61,255 nucleotides of DNA from Candidatus Moranbacteria bacterium UBA2206 (GTDB lineage Bacteria > Patescibacteriota > Minisyncoccia > Moranbacterales > UBA2206), in the NCBI GenBank assembly GCA_002328565.1, contig DCUU01000020.1, forward strand, positions 1 to 61,255, in the 5' to 3' direction. Numbering within the stretch: position 1 is the stretch's first letter; every line of letters begins with the position of its first letter. Shown here piece after piece: positions 32,136 to 41,800 of this stretch. The notes beneath the pieces are model-generated. The model was not told the DNA's origin, did not search any database, and worked only from the letters and a program-made list of their open reading frames with translations. A program made the translations under genes and the position numbers.

Positions 32136-32729
32136 TCAAATTTTTACTTTTTCTCCCCCTTGGCGTAAAATTTTAACTTTCCCATCTTTGATTTCAATTA
32201 ATGTTGAAGGTAAGGATTTTTGGAGACCTTCATCTATATAGCAATCGACAGAATTGCTAAAATATTCTCTAGCTTTGGTAATTGTTTTAGCGGAATGTTT
32301 TCCTTCGGGATTGGCGCTGGTAGAAACAAGTGGCCCAGTAATTTTGAGTAAATTTTTTAAATCAGTTTTGGCAGGTAAGCGAAAAGCTAGCGAATCATTT
32401 CCTCGATGTAAATAGTGAAACCTTCTATTTAAACAGGGCAAAACAACACTCACTTTTCCTGGCCAGACCGTTTCTAGGATTTTTTTGGTATATTTGTCAA
32501 TTTTAATTTCAAATAAAGATAAATCAGAAATTACAGATAAGAGTATAATAAGGGGTTTTTCCGGATTTCTCTTTTTTATTTGATAAATTCTTTCTATGCT
32601 TTTTGGCAAAAAAGCGCTAGTTGTCAATCCATAAATTGTGTCAGTTGGAATGACAGTAATTTCACCATTTTTCAATTTTTTTGCCAGAACGCTAGAGTGT
32701 ATTTTCATATTATCTAAAGTATTGCTCAT
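32136..32729 (-). CDS. tsaC: Threonylcarbamoyl-AMP synthase (Sua5/YrdC/TsaC)
   Basis: Makes threonylcarbamoyl-AMP for the t6A37 modification of ANN-decoding tRNAs. About 197 aa: GEITVIPTDTIYGLTTSAF, IKKRNPEKPLIILL, GNDSLAFRLPA and the SxN signature STSANPEGK. A TATAAT box on the minus strand (32743-32738) places +1 near 32731, so the ATG at 32729 would be nearly leaderless; the ATG at 32738 would then be upstream of +1. The gene converges on the zincin gene with 7 bp between them. No tsaD, B or E is in the window. Confidence 0.9.
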   Translation of the reverse strand: MSNTLDNMKIHSSVLAKKLKNGEITVIPTDTIYGLTTSAFLPKSIERIYQIKKRNPEKPLIILLSVISDLSLFEIKIDKYTKKILETVWPGKVSVVLPCLNRRFHYLHRGNDSLAFRLPAKTDLKNLLKITGPLVSTSANPEGKHSAKTITKAREYFSNSVDCYIDEGLQKSLPSTLIEIKDGKVKILRQGGEKVKI

Positions 32730-32770
32730 TATAATCAATTATACAAGGTCTAGAAGCAGTGTTTTGAAGG

Positions 32771-32803
32771 AACAGTCTCCCGAGAGAGAGGCTGTTTTTG
32801 ATT
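32771..32803 (+). terminator. Terminator-like hairpin upstream of the R-M island
   Basis: AACAGTCTC (32771-32779), loop, GAGGCTGTT (32788-32796), T-run. No plus-strand gene lies directly upstream, so it may insulate the island from read-through or end an unannotated short RNA. Confidence 0.7.
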
Positions 32804-32848
32804 TTTGGTTAAATATAAAACAGTAGGGCTTGGGCTGTAATTAAAAAT

Positions 32849-32877
32849 TTGACAAAAATTAGTATCTGGAGTAGACT
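32849..32877 (+). promoter_or_regulatory. Leaderless promoter of the type I R-M operon
   Basis: TTGACA (32849-32854), 17 bp, TAGACT (32872-32877). The ATG of the half-S gene is at 32884, the expected +1. Confidence 0.7.
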
Positions 32878-32883
32878 GATTTT

Positions 32884-33459
32884 ATGAAAGATAAAAAAGA
32901 TCTAGAAGATATTGCGGAAGTGATTGCGGGCTACTCCTTCCGGACTGCTCTACGGAGTAAAGAAAATGCCTCATGTTTTGCACTTCAGGCGAAAAATATT
33001 TTGGAAAATTCGACTGTGGATGAAGAGAATTTGGACGGAATAGATTTTGAAAATTATCGCTCAAAAGCAATTGTGAAAAAAGGAGATGTAGTTATTTCTT
33101 CGCGTGGGAGTTTTCGCGCGGGATCAGTGAGTTTGGAATTAAAAAATATAGTCGCTACATCATCTGTTTATATTTTAAAAATAAAAAATGAAAATGTTCT
33201 ACCGGAATATCTGGCAATTTATCTAAACTCAATCGAAGGACAAAAGAAACTCAATGAAAGAGCGACTGGGGCGGTCATTAAATCGATTCGTAGAAATGAT
33301 TTGGAAAATATGTCAATCGTTCTGCCTAGCATAGAAACGCAAAATAAAATAATAGAAATATATAATACCGACAAAGAATTACAAAAATCCTTAAATAAAA
33401 AAATTAATTTGGTAAAAGACATCAATGAGATTGCTATAAATAAATTATTAAACAAATAA
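32884..33459 (+). CDS. Type I restriction specificity subunit, half-size
   Basis: A 191-aa HsdS-like protein with a single target-recognition domain (KKGDVVISSRGSFRAGSVSL, VYILKIKNENVLPEYLAIYL, GAVIKSIRRNDLENMSIVLP) and one C-terminal conserved coiled-coil (NKIIEIYNTDKELQKSLNKK). Full S subunits have two of each, as does the 404-aa S subunit at 37593. Half-S proteins can work as dimers. It is the first gene of the island and is 4 bp from hsdM. Confidence 0.82.
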   Translation: MKDKKDLEDIAEVIAGYSFRTALRSKENASCFALQAKNILENSTVDEENLDGIDFENYRSKAIVKKGDVVISSRGSFRAGSVSLELKNIVATSSVYILKIKNENVLPEYLAIYLNSIEGQKKLNERATGAVIKSIRRNDLENMSIVLPSIETQNKIIEIYNTDKELQKSLNKKINLVKDINEIAINKLLNK

Positions 33460-33463
33460 AATT

Positions 33464-34981
33464 ATGACTGCAGTAAAAAAATATACGCAAGAAGAACTTA
33501 ATAAAATTCTATGGGCAGCCGCTGATTCTTCGAGAAGTAGTGTTGATGCTGGTGTGTATAAGGACTATGCGTTGGTGATGCTTTTTTTCAAGTATCTTAG
33601 TGATCTCTCAAAAAAGAAACACGAGGAATACAAGAAGCGATTTGGCAGTGATGAAAAACGCATTGAAGAAAAGATGAAGCTCGACCGTTTTTATCTGCCA
33701 CCAAAAGCTTCGTTTGATTATATTTACAGCATCATTGAACAGGATAATATCGGTGAAGAAATAAATAAGGCATTGCACAAAATCGAAGATGCCAACAAGG
33801 AAAAGCTCGAGGGTGTTTTTAGTGTGGATTTCAACTCTGAGTCAACTTTGGGAAAACTCGAACAAAGAAACAAAATGCTCCGTCATTTGATTCATGATTT
33901 CTATAAAATAGATCTTTCTGACGCAGGCGATGATATCATCGGGAATTCCTATATGTATATGATTGAACGTTTTGGTGCAGATGCAGGAAAGAAAGCTGGC
34001 GAGTTTTTTACGATTACCGCAGTAGCAAAATTATTAGCAAAACTTGCGCAACCAAAGGAGGGGGCAAGAATATGTGATCCTTGTTGCGGAAGCGCGAACC
34101 TGCTTTTGCTTGCAGGCGAGGAAATAGAAAAGCAAGGTTCAGAAAATTATGCTCTTTATGGACAAGAATCAACTGGTTCAACTTATCAATTAGCACGGAT
34201 GAACATTTTTTTACATGGAAAAGATTCGGCTAGGCTTGAGTGGGGCGATACCTTAAACAATCCCTTGCTTGTGGAAAACGACCAGTTAATGAAATATGAC
34301 ACCCAGGTTTGCAATCCCCCGTTTTCTTTGAAAAAATGGGGCGCAGAAAATGCCGAAGCGGATAAATATAAAAGATTTTGGCGAGGTGTACCACCAAAAG
34401 ACAAAGGTGATTTTGCTTTTATCACGCATATGGTGGAAACTGCTAAGCCAAAAACAGGACGCATCGCAGTGATTGTTCCTCATGGTGTGCTGTTTCGTGG
34501 TGGTGCCGAAGGAAAAATCCGCGAACAACTTCTAATGGAAAATATTATTGATGCTGTGATTGGACTTCCGGCTGGACTTTTTCAAACAACTGGCATTCCA
34601 GTAGCAATTCTCGTCATTGATCGATCGCGCGAGAAAGGCGGAGCGAATGAAAAAAAGAAGGATGTGATTTTCATTGAGGCATCAAAAGAATTCAAACCGG
34701 GCAAGGCGCAAAACACGCTCACTGAAGAAAACATTGAAAAAATTTATAATACCTACGCCAAGCGCAAGGAGATTGAAAAGTTCTCTCGCAAGGTGAACTT
34801 TAAAGAGATTGAAGAAAATGATTTCAATCTCAATATCACGCGTTATGTGGATACATTCGAAGAAGAAGCACCGATTGATATTAAGGCAAATTTAAAAGAA
34901 TTGGCTGAGCTTGAGCCGGAGATCAAGGAGTTGGAAAAACAGATGGATAAATATTTGAGAGAATTAAAAATTGTAAAATAA
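33464..34981 (+). CDS. hsdM: Type I DNA adenine methyltransferase subunit
   Basis: A 505-aa N6-adenine methylase. The N-terminal HsdM helical domain (ILWAAADSSRSSVDAGVYKD, LVMLFFKYLSDL) precedes GEFFTITAVAKLLAKL, the SAM-binding DPCCGSANLLLLA (about 204-216) and the catalytic NPPF (284-287). The C-terminal part ends in a coiled-coil (ELAELEPEIKELEKQMDKYL) that binds HsdS. Works with S (methylation) and with S and R (restriction). Confidence 0.96.
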   Translation: MTAVKKYTQEELNKILWAAADSSRSSVDAGVYKDYALVMLFFKYLSDLSKKKHEEYKKRFGSDEKRIEEKMKLDRFYLPPKASFDYIYSIIEQDNIGEEINKALHKIEDANKEKLEGVFSVDFNSESTLGKLEQRNKMLRHLIHDFYKIDLSDAGDDIIGNSYMYMIERFGADAGKKAGEFFTITAVAKLLAKLAQPKEGARICDPCCGSANLLLLAGEEIEKQGSENYALYGQESTGSTYQLARMNIFLHGKDSARLEWGDTLNNPLLVENDQLMKYDTQVCNPPFSLKKWGAENAEADKYKRFWRGVPPKDKGDFAFITHMVETAKPKTGRIAVIVPHGVLFRGGAEGKIREQLLMENIIDAVIGLPAGLFQTTGIPVAILVIDRSREKGGANEKKKDVIFIEASKEFKPGKAQNTLTEENIEKIYNTYAKRKEIEKFSRKVNFKEIEENDFNLNITRYVDTFEEEAPIDIKANLKELAELEPEIKELEKQMDKYLRELKIVK

Positions 34982-34985
34982 AAAT

Positions 34986-35822
34986 ATGACAAAAACTAAT
35001 AACAAACTCATTACAATTTTTGAAGAACATCCGGTGCGACGACATTGGGATGGAAAACAAGAACGGTGGTATTTTTCCGTGGTTGATATAATTGCAATTC
35101 TAACGCAAAGTACTGACCCAAGAAATTATTGGAAAGTGTTGAAAAATCGCTTAAATAAAGAAGGATCTGAGGTGGTTACAAAATGTAACCAACTGAAAAT
35201 GACAGCTTCTGATGGCAAAAAATATCTTACTGATGCTACGGATGTGGAAACAATTTTACGCCTAATTCAATCCGTTCCAAGCAAAAAAGCTGAACCAATT
35301 AAGCTATGGTTAGCGAAAGTTGGCTATGAAAGAATAGAAGAAATATCCGATCCGGAGAAAGCTCTTAATCGCAGTCGAGAATATTGGCAAAAAATGGGGC
35401 GAAGCAAGTCATGGGTCCAACAGAGAATGATGGGGCAGGAGATTCGTAACAAACTTACGGATTATTGGAAAAATAACGAAGTTAAAAAGCATGACGAATA
35501 TGCCATTCTCACTAATATTATTCACCAAGAGTGGAGTGATTTGTCGGTGAGGGGTCACAAAAAGTTAAAGGGATTGAAAAATCAAAATCTGCGAGATCAT
35601 ATGACCGATGCAGAGCTTGTTTTCACGGCGCTTGCCGAACTCTCTACTCGTCAAATAGCGGAAACTTTGGAAACCAAAGGTTTGGAAGAAAATAAAACTC
35701 CAGCACGGCGCGGTGGCCGGATTGCCAAAAACGCGCGGTTAGAGTTGGAGCAAAAAACAGGGAAGAGGGTGGTGAGCGAGCGAAATTATTTGAAATCTAG
35801 AATTAAGAAACAATTAAAATAA
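34986..35822 (+). CDS. BRO/KilA-N-like protein in the R-M operon
   Basis: A 278-aa protein. The N-terminus resembles a BRO-N domain (VRRHWDGKQERWYFSVVDII, PRNYWKVLKNRLNKEG, YLTDATDVETILRLIQSV). A helical central part has SREYWQKMGRSKSWVQQRM, and the C-terminus is basic. BRO-type proteins are phage and virus DNA-binding proteins. It begins 4 bp after hsdM, so it is cargo in the same transcript. Its role in restriction is unknown; similar proteins occur near type I systems as R-linked ORFs. Confidence 0.75.
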   Translation: MTKTNNKLITIFEEHPVRRHWDGKQERWYFSVVDIIAILTQSTDPRNYWKVLKNRLNKEGSEVVTKCNQLKMTASDGKKYLTDATDVETILRLIQSVPSKKAEPIKLWLAKVGYERIEEISDPEKALNRSREYWQKMGRSKSWVQQRMMGQEIRNKLTDYWKNNEVKKHDEYAILTNIIHQEWSDLSVRGHKKLKGLKNQNLRDHMTDAELVFTALAELSTRQIAETLETKGLEENKTPARRGGRIAKNARLELEQKTGKRVVSERNYLKSRIKKQLK

Positions 35823-35846
35823 TCCATCGCCAAATTTGGCGATGGA
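35823..35846. repeat. Perfect 24-bp palindrome between cargo genes
   Basis: TCCATCGCCAAA is followed directly by its exact inverse. It starts right after the BRO-like stop codon and overlaps an alternative ATG of the next gene. It has no T-run. Confidence 0.85.
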
Positions 35847-35856
35847 CAATAACTCT

Positions 35857-36303
35857 ATGAAAATTGAATTTAACAAAGAACAATTTGAAAACTTGATGAA
35901 GTTGGTTTATCTTGGAAACTGGATGGCCAACGCAAATCGCACAGACGATAGGATTGAGAAATATGAAGACTTGGAAAGTTATGTCTTTTCTTTTGCCAAA
36001 AATTTTGGATTGGAAGAATATGTGGATGATGAATCTGTTGGCGACGGAAAATTTTATCCAACTAGATTTTTTGAAGAAGAAACAGACATTAATGAGCTTC
36101 ATGATGAGTATGATGATGAAACTTTTTGGACTGAGCTGTCTGATCATTTGGGGGAGAGGGATTTTATGAGAAAATATTCAAAAGATGATTGGGATAAAAT
36201 GACACAAGAAGAGAGGTTTTTAAAAAGGCAGGAATGTGAGATTGGGTGGGAGGAGGAATTTGAGAAGAATGGGATTGAGAGGTTGGAGATAAGGGAGAAA
36301 TAA
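35857..36303 (+). CDS. Hypothetical acidic protein in the R-M operon
   Basis: Not recognised. About 148 aa, strongly acidic (many Asp/Glu in EYVDDESVGDGKFYPTRFFE, INELHDEYDDETFWTELSDH), soluble and rich in Trp. DNA-mimic anti-restriction proteins are also acidic, but no family motif is seen, so this is only a possibility. Start alternatives at 35836 (TTG) and 35842 lie within a palindrome; 35857 is chosen. Confidence 0.6.
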   Translation: MKIEFNKEQFENLMKLVYLGNWMANANRTDDRIEKYEDLESYVFSFAKNFGLEEYVDDESVGDGKFYPTRFFEEETDINELHDEYDDETFWTELSDHLGERDFMRKYSKDDWDKMTQEERFLKRQECEIGWEEEFEKNGIERLEIREK

Positions 36304-36354
36304 AAAATTGGAAAAACAGATGGCTAATTATTTAAAAAATTTAAAAATATTAAT

Positions 36355-37146
36355 ATGTGGCAAAAAATTGTTGATTCAAGGTTGGTTAAAAAATGGGGGA
36401 AACTAATTGCACTTTTATTCAATCCGTGGTTTTTGATTTCAGCTGGCATAACTGGTGTCGCGCTCTATCTCTCCGTCTATTATAAAGCTAATGTTCCATT
36501 TTCAAATACTATGACAATTTTTGGCAGTATTTTTGGTGGTATTGCGGGTGCTTTTTTCAAGGATGAATATGACAGAATATCTAACAAAAATATTCTTGAA
36601 AAAAAAGGTCGGTCAGCAGTTCGAAATATTGAAGGAATTCGAGCACAACTTCGCAACATCGAGTCTTGGATAATTGAATTTTCAAAACGCACGCGAAAAC
36701 AGGAGGATAAGAGAACTCTTGAGGAGGTGAATCGGCATGTCGCAACAATAGATTTGAACATAGCTGCTGGTCTTGCAGATTGGGTTGATATTGTTCCAGA
36801 GTTAAAACAAAAAGAGGAACTACAAAGAACTCAAAAAGATACTATACAATCTTATATTGATGAAATTTTGAAAAACAAGAAAACGCTTTTGCATGCGAGT
36901 AAACAAGATGGTGAAATGATTAAAAGAAAAATAGAAGATCTTGAAAAAGAAGTACGGGAAATAAAAAATGATTCAGGACTGGTGTTTGGTAATCTAAGCC
37001 CAGATTCCTATGTTTCTGGACATTCAATGCTTGGGTTGGGTTCAATTAATAATCATGGTCTAAACTCTTTCAATATTAATAACGAAGATTCTATGTTAGC
37101 CTCAGAACTTATAAATGGACATAAGGAAAAGAATGGTAAAAAATAA
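36355..37146 (+). CDS. Two-TM coiled-coil protein in the R-M operon
   Basis: A 263-aa protein of unknown family. Two adjacent N-terminal membrane helices (about 17-43, ALLFNPWFLISAGITGVALY; about 51-69, NTMTIFGSIFGGIAGAFF) precede a long helical, partly coiled-coil region (about 80-220, with IRAQLRNIESWIIEFSKRTR and MIKRKIEDLEKEVREIKND). The tail is Asn/Ser-rich. It overlaps the next gene, which is HEPN-like, by 14 bp, so the two are made together. The layout resembles membrane partners in defence systems, but no homologue is recognised. Confidence 0.65.
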   Translation: MWQKIVDSRLVKKWGKLIALLFNPWFLISAGITGVALYLSVYYKANVPFSNTMTIFGSIFGGIAGAFFKDEYDRISNKNILEKKGRSAVRNIEGIRAQLRNIESWIIEFSKRTRKQEDKRTLEEVNRHVATIDLNIAAGLADWVDIVPELKQKEELQRTQKDTIQSYIDEILKNKKTLLHASKQDGEMIKRKIEDLEKEVREIKNDSGLVFGNLSPDSYVSGHSMLGLGSINNHGLNSFNINNEDSMLASELINGHKEKNGKK

Positions 37147-37603
37147 ATCACAAAAAAATAGTAAAAAAAATGATCATAAGGGGAAGCCTTTTATAAATAT
37201 TGGTACAAAAAATTCTTGTCTTTTTTTAAATCTTTCAAAGCGGTTGATAGAAATTTTGAAGAGAAATCCTTTATTGTATTTTGCTATTGAAGAATCCCAG
37301 AAGTGTGCTTCCATCGACTGTTATTCTGCGGGAATACTCGCTTGTTCTCAGATTTTAAATTGTTATGGAAAGAAAACATCGCCAGTAAGACATAAGGTTG
37401 CACATGAAATCTTGATAAATAGACCCAATAAAAAAGACTACGAAGCAATATTTAAACAGTTAAAATCTGCTGCTGAAGAATCTTATTTTAATGAATTGGA
37501 TGGGAGCAAAAAGAATAAAGAAAAATTTAATAGGGATCTTGTTTTTGAATGGAGTGATTATGCAAGAGATCTTTTTATAGAATCAATAAAAAATGAAAAA
37601 TAA
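37133..37603 (+). CDS. HEPN-like protein in the R-M operon
   Basis: About 156 aa, all-helical. A basic N-terminus is followed by helices (FAIEESQKCASIDCYSAGIL, ACSQILNCYG) and then RHKVAHEIL, which fits the HEPN ribonuclease motif R[HND]xxxH. This is motif-level evidence only. HEPN RNases act in abortive infection, and the anticodon nuclease PrrC of a type I R-M locus has a HEPN-type nuclease domain. The start at 37133 follows AAGGA by 5 nt; 37115 is an alternative. The gene overlaps the upstream two-TM gene by 14 bp and hsdS by 11 bp, so expression is coupled. Confidence 0.55.
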   Translation: MVKNKSQKNSKKNDHKGKPFINIGTKNSCLFLNLSKRLIEILKRNPLLYFAIEESQKCASIDCYSAGILACSQILNCYGKKTSPVRHKVAHEILINRPNKKDYEAIFKQLKSAAEESYFNELDGSKKNKEKFNRDLVFEWSDYARDLFIESIKNEK

Positions 37604-38807
37604 CTTATTACAAAAAAATATTCCTGATGGATGGCTTTATAAAACCCTGGGTGATTTTTTAGAAAAAATTGAGGGCGGAGGAACACCATCTAAAGAAAGA
37701 CCGGACTTTTGGAATGGATCAATTCCGTGGGCAAGTGTTAAGGATGTTGTTACGCATAATCCATATGATACGCAGGATCATATTTCCGAGGAGGGTTTGC
37801 ATAACAGTTCTAGCAGGATTGTTCCAAAAGGAACATTGATTGTTCCAACTCGTATGGCATTAGGCCATGCTGTAGTTTTTGGTGTCAATGTCGCGATTAA
37901 TCAAGACCTAAAAGCTTTGTATCCTAAAAAAGAATTATTGGATAAGTTTCTTTTTTATTGGTTTAAATCAAAAAAAGAATTTATAGAAAGGCTTGGTTCT
38001 GGTAGTACTGTTTCTGGTATTCAGCAAAATGAACTCAAAGCTATAAAATTTTTGTTGCCACCAATTTCTGAGCAGAAGCGTATTGTTTCAGTACTGAAAA
38101 CGCTGGATTTGGTAATTGAAAAATTAGTGAAGAAAATTAAGATCAAAAAAAATATCAAAAAAGGTTTGACGCAGAATCTTTTAACTGGAAAGGTTCGGTT
38201 GGCCAGATTTAATAAGAAATTGGAGCAATGCAAGGTAAATGATATTTGTGAAATAAAAAAAGGTCAAGAGCTCTCAAAAGAAAAATTAAGCAGTGATGGA
38301 AAATATAAGTGTATTTTGTATGGCGAGCTTTATACAAAATATTCAGAGTTAATTGGAAATGTTTTGAGTAGAACAAATTTCAAAGAAGGAGTTGTTTCAA
38401 TTAGTGGTGATATATTAATTCCAGCATCCACCACAACCAGTGCAATGGATTTGGCAATCGCAGCTTGCCTAAATGAAGATGATATTTTACTGGGTGGAGA
38501 TATCAATATTTTACGAGCAAAAAAGAAATATGATTCTAGGTTTTTAGCATTATACTTAACTCACGTAAAAAAACATAGCCTAGCTCGATTGGCGCAAGGA
38601 ATTACAATCGTACATCTTTATGGGAAAGATTTTAAAAAATTGAGCATTGAAATTCCTGAAATAAAAGAGCAGTCGGCGATTGCTGATATTTTTGTAGCGA
38701 TAGATAAAGAAATTGAAGCGCTGAATAAAAAACTCATAATCCTAAAAGACCAGAAAAAATATTTGTTGAATAATTTAATTACCGGAAATATAAGAATTAA
38801 AGTATAA
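37593..38807 (+). CDS. hsdS: Type I restriction specificity subunit, full length
   Basis: A 404-aa S subunit with two target-recognition domains: the first includes GWLYKTLGDFLEKIEGGGTP and GSTVSGIQQNELKAIKFLLP; the second includes VNDICEIKKGQELSKEKL and QGITIVHLYGKDFKKLSIEI. Each is followed by a conserved helix (SEQKRIVSVLKTLDLVIEKL; KEQSAIADIFVAIDKEIEAL). It sets the bipartite recognition sequence. The start overlaps the HEPN-like gene, and hsdR begins 4 bp after its stop. Confidence 0.95.
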   Translation: MKNNLLQKNIPDGWLYKTLGDFLEKIEGGGTPSKERPDFWNGSIPWASVKDVVTHNPYDTQDHISEEGLHNSSSRIVPKGTLIVPTRMALGHAVVFGVNVAINQDLKALYPKKELLDKFLFYWFKSKKEFIERLGSGSTVSGIQQNELKAIKFLLPPISEQKRIVSVLKTLDLVIEKLVKKIKIKKNIKKGLTQNLLTGKVRLARFNKKLEQCKVNDICEIKKGQELSKEKLSSDGKYKCILYGELYTKYSELIGNVLSRTNFKEGVVSISGDILIPASTTTSAMDLAIAACLNEDDILLGGDINILRAKKKYDSRFLALYLTHVKKHSLARLAQGITIVHLYGKDFKKLSIEIPEIKEQSAIADIFVAIDKEIEALNKKLIILKDQKKYLLNNLITGNIRIKV

Positions 38808-38811
38808 AAAT

Positions 38812-41800
38812 ATGTTAGAAAAAGTTCACTTTGACGAAGCCAGACAATCACAACTCACATTCATCGAGCTTCTTTTGAACATGGGATATAAATATATCTC
38901 CGCCGAAGAATCTTTGAAGCAAAGACAAAATGACACGACTAATTTTATTCTCTCCGATATCGCGGTTAAAAAACTTATGGAAATAAACAGCTATGAGATT
39001 GATGGGGTGGATTATAAATTTAGTGAAAAAGATGTGAGAGATGCAATTGATGAATTGGAGAATATCCAATACGAAGGTTTGATCGATACGGCGCAGAAAA
39101 TATACAATATCATTATGCCAACTAGTGGAGGCAAGACGATCAAGGTTAATCACAGTGGAAAGTCGATGTCAAAAAATTTCCGTTTTATTGATTTCAAAAA
39201 TCCAGAGAATAATGAATTTCATGTGACGGCGGAATTTGAGGCGACTGGCAAACAAAACATTCGACCAGACATTGTTTGTTTTGTGAATGGGATTCCATTT
39301 GCGATTATTGAGAATAAGAAATCGAGCGTATCAGTTTTGGAAGCAATTGGCCAATTAAACAGATATCAAAATCCTGAACATTGCCCAAGACTTTTTGCTT
39401 ATGCCCAACTTTTGGTTGGTACTAATAACAAAGAATTTCAATATGGAACAACAGGCACCCCAAATAAGTTTTATGCAGTTTGGAAGGAAAAAGAAATTTC
39501 GAAAGTTGAAATGGACGTGCGCGTTAAGAATCTCATCCAAAAACAAATTCCTAGCGATATTTATAATCAAATACTAATTGATTTAAATGGTGCAACAGAT
39601 GGACATATTCAAAAACTTGATCGATTGCCTACTCAGCAAGATCGTGGCGTGATTTCACTTTTTGAACCAGTACGACTTTTGGATCTGACTAAAAACTATA
39701 TTCTGTTTGATGCTGGCGTGAAAAAACTTTCTCGCTATCAACAATATTTTGCTATTCACAAAATGCTCAAGAGGATTGATGAAGAAGAAGTTACTGAAAA
39801 AAAGTTAGCTCGTCGAAAAGGTGGTCTTGTGTGGCATACACAAGGATCTGGAAAATCTCTGACGATGGTAATGTTTGTGAAAGCTTTGATTGAAAATCCA
39901 CATATCAGTAATCCGCGAGTGATTATCGTGACCGATCGAAAAGATTTAGACAAACAGATTAAGGATACATTCAAAAATTGTAATTTGAAGAAAGATGTTA
40001 TCCAAGCAACTAGTGGTCAACACTTGCTTGATTTGATTAAGGAAAAAAATCTTTCAGTTATCACTACCTTGGTACATAAATTTGAATCAGCGCACAAAAA
40101 AAATACTGGACTCGTTGATCTTGACAAGAATATTTTTGTCTTGGTGGATGAGGCACACCGCACGCAAAATGGAATTGCTAATCTGGAAATGAATCGGATT
40201 ATCCCTGGAGCTTGCTACATTGGATTCACTGGAACACCTCTCATGAAAAACGAAGGAGAAAGTTGGCGAAAATTTGGGGGCTATATTGATAAATATACAA
40301 TTGATGATGCCCTGGAGGATAAAATTATTTTGCCACTTATTTATGAAGGGCGATATACTGAAATGACACAAGATTCTGAACAGATAGATCGTTTAGAAAA
40401 ACGCCAAGCTGATCGTATTTGTGATAATTCTAGCAATAAATATATCGCTAAGGCCCAAAAGGCGATTAATGCCAAAGTTATCAAAGATAACCCAGGAAGA
40501 ATCAGAGAAATTTCCTATGACATTGAAAAACATTATTGCGAGAATTTTCAAAACACAGGGCTCAAGGCGCAGATTGTTGCTCCTTCAAAATTTTCAGCTG
40601 TTTTGTTTCAGAAATTTTTTGAGAGTAGTGGAAAAGTGCGAACTGCCATTGTGATTTCTGATGAGCATGAAGACGGCGATGAGGAGAATACTCATAAAAA
40701 AGAAGTGGTGGCATATTTGGATAAGGTTCGGGAAAATAATGGTAATGTGTCTAAGTATGAAAAAGATGTAATCGAAAGCTTTAAACATAATGAAGACGGT
40801 ATAGAAATTATTATTGTAGTGGATAAGCTTTTAACTGGTTTTGATGCTCCTTGCAACACGGTGCTATATCTAACAAAAGATTTGAGGGATCATAATTTGC
40901 TTCAAGCGATTGCGCGTGTTAATCGTTTGCATGAGAATAAGAAGCTCCCAAAAACTGCTGGATATATTATTGATTATTCTGAAAATGCCAAAAATATTAA
41001 TACCGCAATGAAATTATTTGGAAATTATGATGAGTTAGATGTTAAGGGAACGCTTATTGATGTATCGGAGAAAATTCAGGAGCTGGAACAAAGTTATGGT
41101 CTGGTGCATGATATTTTCAAAGAAATAAAATCATCATCGGATGATGAGGCATATTTGCAATTTCTTAGTGATGGTCCCAAGAGAGAAACTTTTTACAAAG
41201 CACTTAATGATTTTATTAAAAATTTGAATGAGTGTTTTGTGCTTCAAGAATTTGTGCATGAATTTGATCATTTGGATGTTTATAAGAAAGAGTTAAAAAA
41301 GCTCATGGAGCTTAGACGTGCGGCCAGTTTGAAATATGCTGATCGAATTGATTTAGCGCAATATAAACAATCGTTGATAAATATTTTGGATAAATATGTG
41401 GATGCGCGCGGAGTGGAACTTTTGACTAAACAAGTTAATATAACTGATCGTAAACAATTTGAAGAAGCGATTGAAAATCTGGGATCAGATAAATCTAAAG
41501 CTGAGGCAATTGCCGCACAAACTCAAAAGACTATTACTGAGAAAATGGATATGGATCCAGAGTTTTACGAAAGATTTTCCAAAAAGATTTCAGAAATACT
41601 TGAAGAAATGAGAGTTGGCAAAATGGCTGATATTGAGGCGTTGAAACAAATGAAGCTTATTCGCGATGATGTGGTGGATAAAAAAGATGAAACTCTTCCG
41701 GATAAGATAAGCTCTCACAAAGGAGCGGATGTATTTTATCGCAATTTGCGAGAATCTTTTGGAAAACACATTGCCGATGATCAGGTTTATATTGATGTCG

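Noticed and set aside
36480..36761. A 93-codon minus-strand ORF opposite the two-TM gene
   Set aside because: Shadow of the coding strand with no ribosome-binding site or promoter on the minus strand.
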